A stretch of 64,000 nt of DNA from Marivivens aquimaris (GTDB lineage: Bacteria > Pseudomonadota > Alphaproteobacteria > Rhodobacterales > Rhodobacteraceae), in assembly GCF_015220045.1 (NCBI RefSeq), contig NZ_JADBGB010000001.1, forward strand, positions 2,199,001-2,263,000, given 5' to 3'. How positions within the stretch are numbered: position 1 is the first letter of the stretch; every line of letters starts with the position of its first letter. Below, piece after piece: positions 23,253-32,960 of the stretch. Below the pieces are notes generated by a model, which did not search any database, was not told where the DNA came from, and saw only the letters and a program-made list of their open reading frames with translations. The position numbers and the translations under genes are program-made.

Positions 23253-24941
23253 ATGGCACTTGCTCCTACCCAGCAGCCCGCACAAGGCGGATCGCTTGTT
23301 TCGCAAGCTGGCGGAATGCTTTCGAACGTGTTCGCCATGACACGGCAACCCGCCATCCAGCGTGCGATGCCTGCCATCATGATCGTCGTGGTCATGGTCG
23401 CAGGTCTGCTGGCGTGGTCGCTGCTGTCCGCCCCTGCCCGTACCACGCTGTACCCCGGCATGGCCGAAGGCGATAAGGCGCAGGTGATGGAGACGCTGAC
23501 GACCAACGGTATCAACGCCGTAGTCGACACAGCTACCGGCGACATTCAGGTTCCTTCTGCCGATTACTACCGTGCCCGTATGCTGCTGGCCTCTGCTGGT
23601 CTGCCGCAGAGCGTTCCTGCCGGTAGCGACGTGATCTCCGATTTGCCGATGGGCGCATCGAAGTCGGTCGAGAGCGCGCGTCTGCGTCAGGCGCAGGAAT
23701 TCGACCTCGCCCGTTCGATCACCGAGATCGCTGCCGTCACCGGCGCCCGTGTTCACCTCGCGCTTTCCGAACGCTCGGCGTTCCTGCGTGACAGCCAGCC
23801 GCCGCGTGCCTCGGTATTCCTGCAACTGGCACAGGGTCGTGCGCTGGATCGTGGTCAGGTCGACGCCATCGTAAACCTTGTTTCGTCTTCGGTTCCGGGC
23901 ATGGCCCGTGAAGACGTGACTGTCGTCGACCAGATGGGCCGTCTGCTGTCGCGCGGCTCGGACGATGCCTCGCTCATCCTGTCGGATCGCGAACTGGAGC
24001 ACCGCGTCCAGATTGAGAACCTCTATCGTCAGCGTATCGAAGCGATCCTCGCCCCGATCGTCGGTGTCGATAACCTGTCGGTGCAGGTGACCGTGGACAT
24101 GGACTTTACCCGCACCGAAACCACGGCAGAGATGCTGGACCCCAACGGCTCGGTCGTGCTGTCGGAACAGTCGTCCGAAAGCGAAAGCAGCCAGGGAAGC
24201 GCACGCGGCATTCCTGGCGCGATCTCCAACGCGCCGCCGCCCGATCCGACGCTGGCCGACGCCAACACCGCAGAAGCTGCTGCGGCCGCCGAAAGCTCGC
24301 CGACCAACCGCAGCTCGTCCTCGACCCGTAACTACGAAATCAGCCGCACCGTGACCGCGACCCAAGCACCGGGCGCGAAAGTGACCCGCATTAGTGCCGC
24401 TATCGTGCTGCGTCAGGAGCCGGTTGCCGAAGGTGAGGAAGGCGCGTCCGGTCCGGATGTCGAAGGGCTCGAACGTCTGGCGCGTAACGCCATCGGGTTC
24501 AGCGAAGACCGCGGTGACAGCCTGACCATCGTCGCGCAAGAATTCCAACCCATCGAAGTTGCCACCGTTTCGTCGGTGCGCGGCATGACCTGGCTGCCGG
24601 ACCTGTTGCGTCAGGGTGCGATCATCCTCGCCCTCGCCATTGTCGGCCTCGGCGTTGTTCGCCCGCTGCTGGACCGTGTTCTGGTTCCGGCCAGCGATAC
24701 GCTCGAAGTTGCACACGCTATGCAGGCCGCTGCTGTTGAAGTCGGCGAAGGCGAGACACTGACCGAAGTGCAAAAGCGCCTCGATAGCCGCCGCCGCGAG
24801 ATGGCCGAAAGCGTAATGGGTGCCGAAGTCAGCCGCGAGGACAAGTTCGCCGCGATCCGCCAGCTGGCCTCCGACGACCCCGCACGTATCGCTTCGGTCC
24901 TTCATCGCATGATGGCCGATGAAATCGATCAGGTGAACTAA
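23253..24941 (+). CDS. fliF: MS-ring protein FliF
   Basis: The 562-residue protein has membrane helices at about 43-63 (PAIMIVVVMVAGLLAWSLL) and 450-470 (LLRQGAIILALAIVGLGVV). Between them are the ring-building motifs, including the YscJ-like domain with GAKVHLALSERSAFLRD-type sequence (GARVHLALSERS), and a Ser/Ala-rich variable loop near 300-350. The C-terminal cytosolic tail (about 475-562) binds FliG. FliF forms the MS ring that houses the export gate. It is separated from fliG by a single base. Confidence 0.96.
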   Translation: MALAPTQQPAQGGSLVSQAGGMLSNVFAMTRQPAIQRAMPAIMIVVVMVAGLLAWSLLSAPARTTLYPGMAEGDKAQVMETLTTNGINAVVDTATGDIQVPSADYYRARMLLASAGLPQSVPAGSDVISDLPMGASKSVESARLRQAQEFDLARSITEIAAVTGARVHLALSERSAFLRDSQPPRASVFLQLAQGRALDRGQVDAIVNLVSSSVPGMAREDVTVVDQMGRLLSRGSDDASLILSDRELEHRVQIENLYRQRIEAILAPIVGVDNLSVQVTVDMDFTRTETTAEMLDPNGSVVLSEQSSESESSQGSARGIPGAISNAPPPDPTLADANTAEAAAAAESSPTNRSSSSTRNYEISRTVTATQAPGAKVTRISAAIVLRQEPVAEGEEGASGPDVEGLERLARNAIGFSEDRGDSLTIVAQEFQPIEVATVSSVRGMTWLPDLLRQGAIILALAIVGLGVVRPLLDRVLVPASDTLEVAHAMQAAAVEVGEGETLTEVQKRLDSRRREMAESVMGAEVSREDKFAAIRQLASDDPARIASVLHRMMADEIDQVN

Positions 24942-24942
24942 G

Positions 24943-25962
24943 ATGGCTGACCTGCAAGAAAGACTGAAGAACGTCACGCGCACGCAAAAGGCCGCCGTTC
25001 TCATGATGTTGTTCGGCGAACAGGCTGCGGCATCGATCCTGCGCAACCTATCGCCGCGAGAGGTCCAGCATCTTGGCGCCGCGATGTACGGTGTCGGCGA
25101 TATCGACAGCGATACGCTCGATGCCGTGGTCGAAGAATTCCTCGGTGCAGTGCGCGCCGAGACGGGTATCGGCCTTGGCGCAGCGGACTATGTGAAGACC
25201 GTGATGACCGATGCGCTGGGTGACGAAAAGGCCCAGTCGGTTATTTCCCGCATCAACCCGATGGACACGCAAAAGCCGATCGAAATCCTCGACTGGATGG
25301 ACGCGCGCGCGATTGCGGAACTGATTTCGGACGAACATCCGCAGATCATGGCGCTTGTCATCGCTTGCCTCGATTATGCGCTGGCTGCAGAGGTTCTGAC
25401 CCTCCTGCCAGACGACGTGCAAGGCGATCTGGTGAAGCGTATTGCATCGCTCAATACCGTCCAACCCGAGCCGCTGAAGGACCTCGAGCAGGTCATGCAG
25501 CGCAAATTCAAGCAGTCCTCGACCATGCGTGCCAGCCAGATCGGCGGCATCAAGGCGGCTGCTCGTATCCTCAACTTCACCCGCACCGACATGGAACAGC
25601 GCATCATGCGTGACCTGCGTAAGGGCGATAAGGATATGCAACAGTCCATCGAAGAAAGCATGTTCGTCTTCGATAACCTCATCAAATCGGACGACCGTTC
25701 GATGCAGACCCTCATGCGCTCGGTCGAAACCGAACTGCTGGTCCTCGCACTCAAGGGTGCGGACGAGGCGCTCAAGGAAAAGCTGCTGGCCTGTATGTCC
25801 ACCCGCGCCGCCGCGAATATCCGCGACGAGATGGAGGCCATGGGTCCGGTACGTCTGACCGAAGTTCAGAACGCCCAGAAGGAAATTGTCGCAGTAGCCC
25901 GCCGTATGGCCGACGAAGGCACGATCGTGCTCGCCGGCCGTGGCGGCGAACAGATGGTGTAA
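24943..25962 (+). CDS. fliG: Motor switch protein FliG
   Basis: The 339-residue protein has the N-terminal FliF-binding domain, the middle-domain EHPQ motif (SDEHPQIMALVIACLD) near residue 128, and the C-terminal torque domain with charged residues in MFVFDNLIKSDDRSMQTLMR and ALKGADEALKEKLLACMSTR. FliG transmits stator force to the MS ring. Confidence 0.96.
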   Translation: MADLQERLKNVTRTQKAAVLMMLFGEQAAASILRNLSPREVQHLGAAMYGVGDIDSDTLDAVVEEFLGAVRAETGIGLGAADYVKTVMTDALGDEKAQSVISRINPMDTQKPIEILDWMDARAIAELISDEHPQIMALVIACLDYALAAEVLTLLPDDVQGDLVKRIASLNTVQPEPLKDLEQVMQRKFKQSSTMRASQIGGIKAAARILNFTRTDMEQRIMRDLRKGDKDMQQSIEESMFVFDNLIKSDDRSMQTLMRSVETELLVLALKGADEALKEKLLACMSTRAAANIRDEMEAMGPVRLTEVQNAQKEIVAVARRMADEGTIVLAGRGGEQMV

Positions 25963-25965
25963 AAC

Positions 25966-26721
25966 ATGGCAGATCAGGCAGAACGCACAATCCGTCCCGT
26001 CGATATCCTCGCGATGATCCGCGCCACGAACGGCGACGGGTTCAAGAAAAAGGATTATACCGACGGCACCAGCGGCGGCGCCTTTGCGCCCCGCTCGGCC
26101 CAGCAGACCGCCGTTGTCGTCGAAGATCCGTCCATCGCGCCTGTCACGCCGGAGCCGGTGATCGAACAGGTCAGCGGGATCAGCGAAGCCGAGGTCGGGC
26201 ACCGCGTCGAAGCCGCCCGCGCCGCCGCTAAGGCCGAAGGGATCGCGGAAGAACGTGCGCGCCTGAATGCGGAAATCGCAGACGAACGCGCCCAGATGGC
26301 AGTGCTGCGCGCGACGATGCAAAATGTCATCAACCGCCTGTCCGAAGTGCACCCCGACGACAGCGCGAACCTCGCCGCGAGCATCGACCAAGCGGTTCGG
26401 CGCCTCGCCAGCGAACGCGCGGGCGTGCAAATTGAAGAGACGCCAGATGCGTTCCTCAAGCGGATCGAAACCCTCGCCGACCGCGTGAGCCAAGGCATCC
26501 GCGCCGTGAAAATCCGCCTGAACCCCGAAGATCACGCGGCGATCCTGCCCGAAGTCGCGGGGAGCGAAACAATTGATACGGCCATGATCTCGGTCGATGC
26601 CACGCTGGGCCGTGGCGACGTGATCGTACGCTGCGAAGCGATCCGCCTCGAAGATGTCATCGCGCCCAACAAGGCCGCCGACAAACCGATCCGCCCGCCG
26701 CAACCGGATGAAACCGAATGA
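25966..26721 (+). CDS. fliH: Export ATPase regulator FliH
   Basis: The 251-residue protein has a variable N-terminal half, a coiled coil with Ala/Glu repeats at about 80-115 (VEAARAAAKAEGIAEERARL), and a C-terminal domain (about 140-245) typical of FliH/YscL. It binds FliI and links it to FliN and FlhA. The 3' end overlaps fliI by ATGA. Confidence 0.85.
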   Translation: MADQAERTIRPVDILAMIRATNGDGFKKKDYTDGTSGGAFAPRSAQQTAVVVEDPSIAPVTPEPVIEQVSGISEAEVGHRVEAARAAAKAEGIAEERARLNAEIADERAQMAVLRATMQNVINRLSEVHPDDSANLAASIDQAVRRLASERAGVQIEETPDAFLKRIETLADRVSQGIRAVKIRLNPEDHAAILPEVAGSETIDTAMISVDATLGRGDVIVRCEAIRLEDVIAPNKAADKPIRPPQPDETE

Positions 26722-28052
26722 ACCCGCTTGTCGCCGATATCTCGGCCCGCGTGGGCCAGCCGCAGATCGCGCCGCCTACCATTACGGGCCGCGTGCTCAA
26801 ATACGACGGCCTCATCGTGCAGACATCAGGCTTCCCTGCAACGCCCGGTGCGCTGTGCGAAATCGACACTGAAGCAGGCGATACCGTGAACGGAGAGATC
26901 ATCGGCTTTGCCGACGGTCGGAACATGGTTTTCCTCGACACTCCCGGCGCGCCGATCATGGCGGGCGCGTCTGTACGGCTGCGCAATGGTGGCCGGATGG
27001 TGCCTGTCGGGCCGTCGCTGCTGGGCCGCGTCATCGACGCTGAGGGCCAGCCGCTCGACGGTCGCGCGCTTCCGTTCTGCGCAGACGAATGGCCGCTGGC
27101 GGGCAAACAGATGAACCCCCTCACCCGCACTGGGGTCGAAAAACCGCTGGACGTGGGTGTACGGATCATCAACGCCTGCCTGACTGTCGGTCAGGGTCAG
27201 CGTATCGGTATCGTCGCAGGCTCCGGCGTCGGTAAATCCGTGCTGATCGAGATGATGACCAAGTTCACTTCAGCAGATGTCGTGGTCGTGGGCCTGATCG
27301 GCGAACGTGCCCGTGAAGTCGGCGCTTTTGCCCGCTCGATCATGAAGGGCGAGGCTGCGAAGAAGCTCTGTATGGTTGCCGTGCCTGCCGACCGCTCGCC
27401 GCTGCTGCGTTTGCGGGCAGCACGTCGCGCCACCGCGATTGCCGAATACTTCCGCGATCAGGGCAAGCAGGTTCTGCTCATCATGGACAGTCTTACCCGC
27501 GTCGCCCACGCCCAGCGCGAAATCGGTCTGGCCTTGGGTGAACAGCCGACCGCCAAGGGCTATCCGCCTTCGGTCGTGTCGCTGATCCCGAACCTCATCG
27601 AACGCACCGGACCGGGCGAGCCTGGGCAAGGCGCAATCACTGCGATTTACACCGTTCTGGCAGATGGTGACGACACCACGAACGATCCAGTCGTCGACAC
27701 GGCTCGAGCGATCCTTGACGGGCACCTCGTGCTCTCGCGCCGCCAGACGCAGATGGGCATCTACCCTGCGGTCGATATTCCGCAATCGGTCAGCCGCGTC
27801 ATGAACGACGTTGTCAGCAAAGAACACAACGTCGCCGCGCTGCGCCTGCGCCAGCTGGTTTCGCTTTACATGGACAACCGCGACCTCATGCTGATGGGCG
27901 GGTATCAGGCGGGACAGGATGCCGACCTCGATGCCGCCGTACAGCTTTGGCCGCAGATCCAGGACCTCATCAAACAATCGCACGACGAACCTGCGCCCTT
28001 TGCGCAGAGCGTCGAACAGTTAATCAAAGTAGTCGGAGCACAGAATGCGTAA
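26718..28052 (+). CDS. fliI: Flagellar export ATPase FliI
   Basis: The 444-residue protein has Walker A GSGVGKS near 175, the VVVGLIGERAREVGAF stretch, Walker B VLLIMDSLTRVAHAQREIGL and the ATPase signature near QGAITAIYTVLADGDD, all as in F1-beta-like FliI. It powers delivery of export substrates. It overlaps fliH at its start and fliJ at its end. Confidence 0.96.
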   Translation: MNPLVADISARVGQPQIAPPTITGRVLKYDGLIVQTSGFPATPGALCEIDTEAGDTVNGEIIGFADGRNMVFLDTPGAPIMAGASVRLRNGGRMVPVGPSLLGRVIDAEGQPLDGRALPFCADEWPLAGKQMNPLTRTGVEKPLDVGVRIINACLTVGQGQRIGIVAGSGVGKSVLIEMMTKFTSADVVVVGLIGERAREVGAFARSIMKGEAAKKLCMVAVPADRSPLLRLRAARRATAIAEYFRDQGKQVLLIMDSLTRVAHAQREIGLALGEQPTAKGYPPSVVSLIPNLIERTGPGEPGQGAITAIYTVLADGDDTTNDPVVDTARAILDGHLVLSRRQTQMGIYPAVDIPQSVSRVMNDVVSKEHNVAALRLRQLVSLYMDNRDLMLMGGYQAGQDADLDAAVQLWPQIQDLIKQSHDEPAPFAQSVEQLIKVVGAQNA

Positions 28053-28449
28053 CCGTAGCGATCTCTATTCGTTGATGGCCAAGAAAGAAGAGGCCGCCAA
28101 AGCCGCTGTTCTGTCCGAGGTCCGCAATCTGCAAGCCGCGCATTCGCGTGCCAGCGAACTGACGGAAAAGCTCCGCGATATTCTGAACGAACGTCAGGTC
28201 TCCGGCCCCGTGACTGCGGCGGAGCTTCGTTCGAACGCGCATCTGAACACCAAGCTGGCTGCTGAAGCCGCGAACCAGAGCGCGCGGGCAACCGAGCTTG
28301 CCTCGGCGCTCGACGCCACACGCCAATCGCTGGCCGCACAGAGCCAAAAGGCGCGTTTCTTGAACGATGCAGCCCAGCAAGCCCGCCGCGCCGAAGAAGA
28401 AGAGCGCGAAAAGCGGATGGAAGCATCGCGCATCACGCCGCGCCGCTGA
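28045..28449 (+). CDS. fliJ: Export stalk protein FliJ
   Basis: The 134-residue protein is almost entirely coiled coil, with heptads running from about 8 to 125 and a basic end (RRAEEEEREKRMEASRIT). Position after fliI, size and helical make-up support FliJ, although sequence conservation is low in this family. It overlaps fliI by 8 bases and is the last gene before the fliK promoter. Confidence 0.85.
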   Translation: MRNRSDLYSLMAKKEEAAKAAVLSEVRNLQAAHSRASELTEKLRDILNERQVSGPVTAAELRSNAHLNTKLAAEAANQSARATELASALDATRQSLAAQSQKARFLNDAAQQARRAEEEEREKRMEASRITPRR

Positions 28450-28450
28450 G

Positions 28451-28465
28451 TGGCACGCTCATTGC
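28451..28465 (+). promoter_or_regulatory. Sigma-54 promoter for fliKLMN
   Basis: TGGCAC-GCTCA-TTGC is a perfect match. It begins one base after the fliJ stop and would start RNA near 28477, 22 bases before the fliK ATG. Confidence 0.93.
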
Positions 28466-28498
28466 AGTAACCGAGCAAAGATCAAACGGGATTTGCCG

Positions 28499-30013
28499 AT
28501 GGAACCGATTTCGACAAGCGAACAGACCGTGACGCACACTCACGGGCGAGCCCATAAAGCTGCGGGTCGCTCCGCCGAGTCCGCGCTTTTCGACAAACTG
28601 TTCGTCCAGATCATGCCGACCACTGAGGGCGAAGCTGTTGAGGCCGGCGTGGCCGAGCTGCTGACCAATGGCGATGCGACCCAATCGGAGTTTGCCGAGC
28701 TTCTGCTGACCGATAGCGATGCAGGTACGGCTGGCGATGGCGACGAGACGTCGATCCTTGCCCTCCTCGCCCAGCAGACCGGAACGCCTATCATTGAGGG
28801 CGAAGGCGAAACGACCGAAATGCCCGTCGAGGTCGCCGCCGTTGCGGGCGAAATGGCTGTACGCGAAGCGACCGTCGGCGAAGAAATCATGCCGGAAATG
28901 GTCGCGGTGAGCGAGGAAGGTGAAGCCGTTGCCGATCCGCTGGTCGAACAGCTTGTCGGGTTGACGGATGAAGCGACCGAAGAAGTTGCGCCTGAAGTCG
29001 CCGTGACCGAGGTCGCTGTGGAAGCCGAGGTCGAGGTCGCTCCGGAAACCGCTGTCGCGGTCGCACCCGAGGTGAAAGCTCAGATAACGGAAACCGCTGA
29101 ACCCACGAGCGAGACGGTTGAGGCGCCAGACGTCGCCGCCGCTCCGGAAGCCGAAACCGCTGATGCGCCTGAACAGGTCATCGCGGCCGCCGTTCAGGCT
29201 CCGCAGCAAGCCGCGCGCCGCACTGATGCGCCTGTCGCCGCGCAGACCTCAGCCCAGCAGGTTGCGGCCCCTCAGGTCAAACAGGCCGCGACCTCTCGCG
29301 TCGAACAAGCCAAACCGGCCACCGCGAACGCCGTCACTACCGATGAGTTCGTCACCGACGAGCTGGGAGAGACAACCCAAACCGCCGAAGTCGCTGCACC
29401 GAAGGCACCTCAGCGCCCGTCACGTTTTGCACAGATGATGGAAACGGCAACACCGGTTGCGCAGAAGGCCGCGACGACCGAGCAGCCTAAAGCTCAGCCG
29501 ATGCCTGCCGTTCAAGTAGATGTGGGTAACACCGCAGCCGCTGAACCGACCAGCATGACGGACACGACACAGACAGAAAATTCGGACGTCCAGCCGCTCG
29601 ATATGACCGCGCCTGGCTGGGAAGACCAACTGGCAACGCAGATCGAAGCCGAGTTCACAGAGGACGGCGGCAATATCGATATTGCCCTGACGCCTGATAA
29701 CCTCGGCGCGCTGCGCATCCGCCTTGAGATGCGCGACGGCGCGGCCCATGTGACCGTCCTGACCGACAACGAACAGGCCGCACGGCTGTTCAACCAGTCC
29801 GAAGGCCGACTGAGCGAACTTCTGTCGAAATCGGGCCTCAGCCTGACAGGACAGAACGCCAGCGCCGATCCGCGCGGCGGACAAAACAACGCAGGACAAC
29901 GCGGCCAGAATGGCCCGTCCGGCAATTATGACAATGGTAACGGCCAACAGACCGACGACGCGGGACAAGCCCAGCGTCAACAGGTCCGCGGCCTTGTGAA
30001 CTTGGTGGCTTGA
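28499..30013 (+). CDS. fliK: Hook-length control protein FliK
   Basis: The 504-residue protein has a long N-terminal ruler region rich in Glu, Val and Ala with repeated VAVEAEVEVAPE-like units (about 95-260), then a Gln/Ala/Pro linker, and a C-terminal Flg_hook domain (about 370-455, LTPDNLGALRIRLEMRDGAA, then ARLFNQSEGRLSELLSKSG). The tail is Gly/Gln/Asn-rich. FliK measures hook length and switches FlhB specificity. An upstream frame start at 28367 overlaps fliJ and the promoter and is rejected. Confidence 0.92.
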   Translation: MEPISTSEQTVTHTHGRAHKAAGRSAESALFDKLFVQIMPTTEGEAVEAGVAELLTNGDATQSEFAELLLTDSDAGTAGDGDETSILALLAQQTGTPIIEGEGETTEMPVEVAAVAGEMAVREATVGEEIMPEMVAVSEEGEAVADPLVEQLVGLTDEATEEVAPEVAVTEVAVEAEVEVAPETAVAVAPEVKAQITETAEPTSETVEAPDVAAAPEAETADAPEQVIAAAVQAPQQAARRTDAPVAAQTSAQQVAAPQVKQAATSRVEQAKPATANAVTTDEFVTDELGETTQTAEVAAPKAPQRPSRFAQMMETATPVAQKAATTEQPKAQPMPAVQVDVGNTAAAEPTSMTDTTQTENSDVQPLDMTAPGWEDQLATQIEAEFTEDGGNIDIALTPDNLGALRIRLEMRDGAAHVTVLTDNEQAARLFNQSEGRLSELLSKSGLSLTGQNASADPRGGQNNAGQRGQNGPSGNYDNGNGQQTDDAGQAQRQQVRGLVNLVA

Positions 30014-30020
30014 GGCACTC

Positions 30021-30605
30021 ATGGCAGACGAAAACGAAGAAGAAAAGAAACCGGGGATCGTCGGAAAGATCGTCAAACTGCTGACGCGGCTTGTGATGGC
30101 CGCCGTGCTGCTGGGCGCCGGTTTCGCAGGCGGCTGGTTCTATTTCGCCAACCCGATGTCGCCTGCGCAAAGCGCGCTTTCATTGCTCGCACCCGAGCCG
30201 ATCGACGAAGGTGCCGAAGGTGACGGCGAAGGCGAAGGGGACGGAGAGCCCGCTCGTATCCCGCGCGAGATGCCGGAAACGCCGCTGTTCGTGACGTCCT
30301 ACTACCAGATGGACGAAGCGCTCACGACGAACCTGCACAACTCGCGTCAGTACCTCCAGATCGGCGTCGGCATGTCGACGCAGTACGGCGAACAGGTCAC
30401 GGCGAACGTGGAAACCCACAAGGTCGCGATCCGCTCGGATATCCTCGGCGTGATGAGTAACTTTACCGAAGAGCAGGTTGCGGGCGCCGATGGTCGTACC
30501 GAGCTTGCATCCGCGATCAAAGATACCGTGAACCATCGTCTTGAGCAGCTCGAAGGGTTCGGGGGCGTCGAAGACGTGTTCTTTACCAGTTTCGTTCTTC
30601 AGTAA
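30021..30605 (+). CDS. fliL: Stator-associated protein FliL
   Basis: The 194-residue protein has a basic cytosolic start, one membrane helix (about 22-45, LVMAAVLLGAGFAGGWFYF), an acidic Gly/Glu linker and a stomatin-like periplasmic domain (about 85-194) ending in EDVFFTSFVLQ. FliL surrounds the stator units and supports torque. It is 7 bases after fliK. Confidence 0.92.
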   Translation: MADENEEEKKPGIVGKIVKLLTRLVMAAVLLGAGFAGGWFYFANPMSPAQSALSLLAPEPIDEGAEGDGEGEGDGEPARIPREMPETPLFVTSYYQMDEALTTNLHNSRQYLQIGVGMSTQYGEQVTANVETHKVAIRSDILGVMSNFTEEQVAGADGRTELASAIKDTVNHRLEQLEGFGGVEDVFFTSFVLQ

Positions 30606-30620
30606 GTCGGAGCATCAATC

Positions 30621-31613
30621 GTGAAGTCACCTCGTAAACTGTCATCCAATGAAGTCGCGGCGCTTGTCGGCGGCCTCATGGATATGGACGGCGGCGGCGA
30701 CGAAAACGGCGTCTCCTACCGCAGTTACCAGTTCGGTTCCGACGACCTTTCCCTGCTGGGTGAATTCCACGCCCTGCGTATGATCAACGACCGTTTCTGC
30801 CGGATCGCCCGCTCGGTCTTCATGCCGATGCTGCGTTTCCAGCCGCGTATTTCGTCGTTCCCGCCAGAAATCCGGAATTTCGACGACTACCGCGACAGTC
30901 AGGACCCTTTCCTATCGCTGACCAACAGCCGGATCGAAGAACTGCGCGGCAACCAGCTGATCGTCATTCCGCCGCAGTTCATCTCGCTGCTGACGGATGC
31001 CTACTACGGCGGCTCGATCACCGCGTTGCGCCCGGCCCGCTCGGAATTCACCGCGACCGAGCATCGCGTGATCGAGATCGTGACGGATAACCTCAATCAG
31101 GCGCTGCGACTGGCGTGGCGCGATCTGATGCCGCTCAACTTCTCGCTCGTCAGCCGCGAGGAAAACCTCCAGTTCGCGGCTTTCGTGGACGGTGACGAGA
31201 TGGTCGTGAACTGTTCGTTCATGGTCCAGCTTCCCGACCTTGAGCCGGCGAGCTTCGATATTCTGTACCCGCTGCAAACGCTGAAGCCGATCTCCAGCCA
31301 ACTGCGCAGCCGGATGCAGTCCGACTACGTGGCTGACGACAAATCGTGGCGCGAGCGGTTGACCCGCGCGATCCTGTCGATCCCGCTCAACGTGACCGCC
31401 GAACTGGTGGAGCCGACGATCTCGCTCGGCAAACTGAAGACCTTGAACAACGGCGATATCGTTCCGGCGAACCTGAGCGACAGCGTCACTATGCGTGTCG
31501 AGGGGATGCCGCTCTTCGAAGCGCACGCAGGCGAAATCAGCGGCAAATCCGCATTGAATCTGAGCAAGCGGCTGGACCCGACCAAGCTCAAGAAAGGGCG
31601 CACCTATGACTGA
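30621..31613 (+). CDS. fliM: Motor switch protein FliM
   Basis: The 330-residue protein starts with GTG, 10 bases after a GGAG ribosome site. The N-terminal CheY-binding element is recognisable but altered (LSSNEVAALVGGL in place of LSQxEIDALL). The middle domain has FLSLTNSRIEELRGNQLIVI-type sequence, and a SpoA domain occupies about 240-320. FliM forms most of the C ring and takes phospho-CheY. The 3' end overlaps fliN by 8 bases. Confidence 0.94.
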   Translation: MKSPRKLSSNEVAALVGGLMDMDGGGDENGVSYRSYQFGSDDLSLLGEFHALRMINDRFCRIARSVFMPMLRFQPRISSFPPEIRNFDDYRDSQDPFLSLTNSRIEELRGNQLIVIPPQFISLLTDAYYGGSITALRPARSEFTATEHRVIEIVTDNLNQALRLAWRDLMPLNFSLVSREENLQFAAFVDGDEMVVNCSFMVQLPDLEPASFDILYPLQTLKPISSQLRSRMQSDYVADDKSWRERLTRAILSIPLNVTAELVEPTISLGKLKTLNNGDIVPANLSDSVTMRVEGMPLFEAHAGEISGKSALNLSKRLDPTKLKKGRTYD

Positions 31614-31890
31614 AGAAGCGACCAAGGAAACCGCTGAAAGCCTGCGTATGCTCGAAAGCATTCAGGTGAAGCTCACCGTCGAGGTTGGCCGGACCGAACT
31701 GACGATCCGCGACCTGCTGCGCCTTGCCGAAGGGTCGATCGTGGAACTGGACCGGCTGGCGGGTGATCCGCTCGACGTGCTGGTCAACGGCACCCCGATT
31801 GCCAAGGGCGAGGTTGTCGTGGTCGGTGAACGCTTCGGCATTCGCGTAGGCGAGATCATCGATCCGGAGAAACGCGCCGAAAGCGTCTGA
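31606..31890 (+). CDS. fliN: Motor switch protein FliN
   Basis: The 94-residue protein is a single SpoA domain (VKLTVEVGRTELTIRDLLRL, then EGSIVELDRLAGDPLDVLVN, then VVGERFGIRVGEII) with a short N-terminus. FliN sits at the base of the C ring and docks FliH-FliI. It ends the fliKLMN unit. Confidence 0.96.
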   Translation: MTEEATKETAESLRMLESIQVKLTVEVGRTELTIRDLLRLAEGSIVELDRLAGDPLDVLVNGTPIAKGEVVVVGERFGIRVGEIIDPEKRAESV

Positions 31891-31904
31891 TCCCGCCTTC
31901 AGGC

Positions 31905-31919
31905 TGGCACAACTTTTGC
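31905..31919 (+). promoter_or_regulatory. Sigma-54 promoter for fliOPQR-flhB
   Basis: TGGCAC-AACTT-TTGC is a perfect match. It predicts a start near 31931, 24 bases before fliO, which has a GGAG ribosome site. Confidence 0.93.
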
Positions 31920-31954
31920 ACGTATCACGGCAGTAACCGTCATGGAGTCTGCCG

Positions 31955-32224
31955 ATGAACGTCGTTCGCCCCGACCAGATCATCATTGTTGTCTTGTTTC
32001 TGGCCCTTCTGGGGCTGGCCTGGTTTGTTGTCCGGATGAAAGGTGCGGGTCTTGGCGCGAAAGTGCGTCAGGGTCGTCGGATCTCCGTGGCGGAAGTAAC
32101 GGCGCTGTCCCCGACGGACCGCGCCATGATCATCAACGTCGATGGCGCTGATTTTCTTGTCTTGAAATCAAAGGGATCGCCCGCTTCACTGACCCGCCTC
32201 GACACGAAGGAGGTGGCGGAATGA
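31955..32224 (+). CDS. fliO: Export gate assembly protein FliO
   Basis: The 89-residue protein has one membrane helix (about 7-28, QIIIVVLFLALLGLAWFVV) and a small cytosolic beta domain (ISVAEVTALSPTDRAMIINV, then DFLVL). FliO helps assemble the FliP ring. Size and position before fliP support the call. It overlaps fliP by ATGA. Confidence 0.85.
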   Translation: MNVVRPDQIIIVVLFLALLGLAWFVVRMKGAGLGAKVRQGRRISVAEVTALSPTDRAMIINVDGADFLVLKSKGSPASLTRLDTKEVAE

Positions 32225-32958
32225 AGCGCGTTCTCCTCGCTCTCGGCCTCGTTCTACTGGCATCGCAAACCCACGCGCAGGGGCTTCCGGCCCTGACTGC
32301 AACCGGTGATGGCGGCGATACAAGCTACTCGCTTTCCTATCAGATTCTGATCCTGATGACGGCCCTGACGGTGCTGCCGTCGCTAGTACTGGGAATGACG
32401 GCTTTCACACGCATCATCATCGTACTGTCGATTCTCCGACAGGCACTCGGCACCCAGCAGACCCCGCCGAACCAGGTTCTGATCGGTTTGGCACTTTTTC
32501 TGACGTTCTACGTCATGAACCCCACGCTGACCGAGGTCTACAACACCGCGCTGTCGCCTTACCTCGACGGGGCGCTCCCCGCGACCGAAGCGATCGAGCG
32601 CGGCGGTGCGATCATGCGCGGCTTCCTTATCGCGAACACCCGCGAAACCGACCTGCTGATGTTTTCGGACATGGCGAACCTCGGCCCCTACGAGAGCCCC
32701 AATGACGTGCCATGGTCGGTGCTGCTGCCGTCCTACATGACGTCCGAACTCAAGTCCGCCTTCCAGATCGGCTTCCTTCTGTTCCTGCCGTTCCTCGTCA
32801 TCGACATGGTTATCGCTTCGATCCTGATGAGCCTCGGTATGATGATGCTTTCGCCTGTTCTGGTCTCTCTCCCTTTCAAACTGCTGCTCTTCGTTCTGGT
32901 TGACGGCTGGGCGCTGACGCTCGGCTCGCTGGCAGCAACCTACTCCGTTGGAGGTTAA
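32221..32958 (+). CDS. fliP: Export gate protein FliP
   Basis: The 245-residue protein has a cleavable signal peptide (ending near THAQG) and four membrane helices. It contains FliP motifs RIIIVLSILRQALGTQQTPP, LALFLTFYVMNPT and LLPSYMTSELKSAFQIGF. FliP forms the core pore of the FliPQR complex. Confidence 0.96.
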   Translation: MKRVLLALGLVLLASQTHAQGLPALTATGDGGDTSYSLSYQILILMTALTVLPSLVLGMTAFTRIIIVLSILRQALGTQQTPPNQVLIGLALFLTFYVMNPTLTEVYNTALSPYLDGALPATEAIERGGAIMRGFLIANTRETDLLMFSDMANLGPYESPNDVPWSVLLPSYMTSELKSAFQIGFLLFLPFLVIDMVIASILMSLGMMMLSPVLVSLPFKLLLFVLVDGWALTLGSLAATYSVGG

Positions 32959-32960
32959 CA

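Noticed and set aside
23073..25046. Minus-strand open frame of 657 codons opposite fliF
   Set aside because: It mirrors fliE/fliF on the other strand, has low-complexity His/Arg/Gly/Asp composition typical of antisense frames in GC-rich DNA, and carries no ribosome site or motif.
25048..26703. Minus-strand open frame of 551 codons opposite fliG and fliH
   Set aside because: Antisense shadow of two clear genes with the same composition bias; no domain motif.
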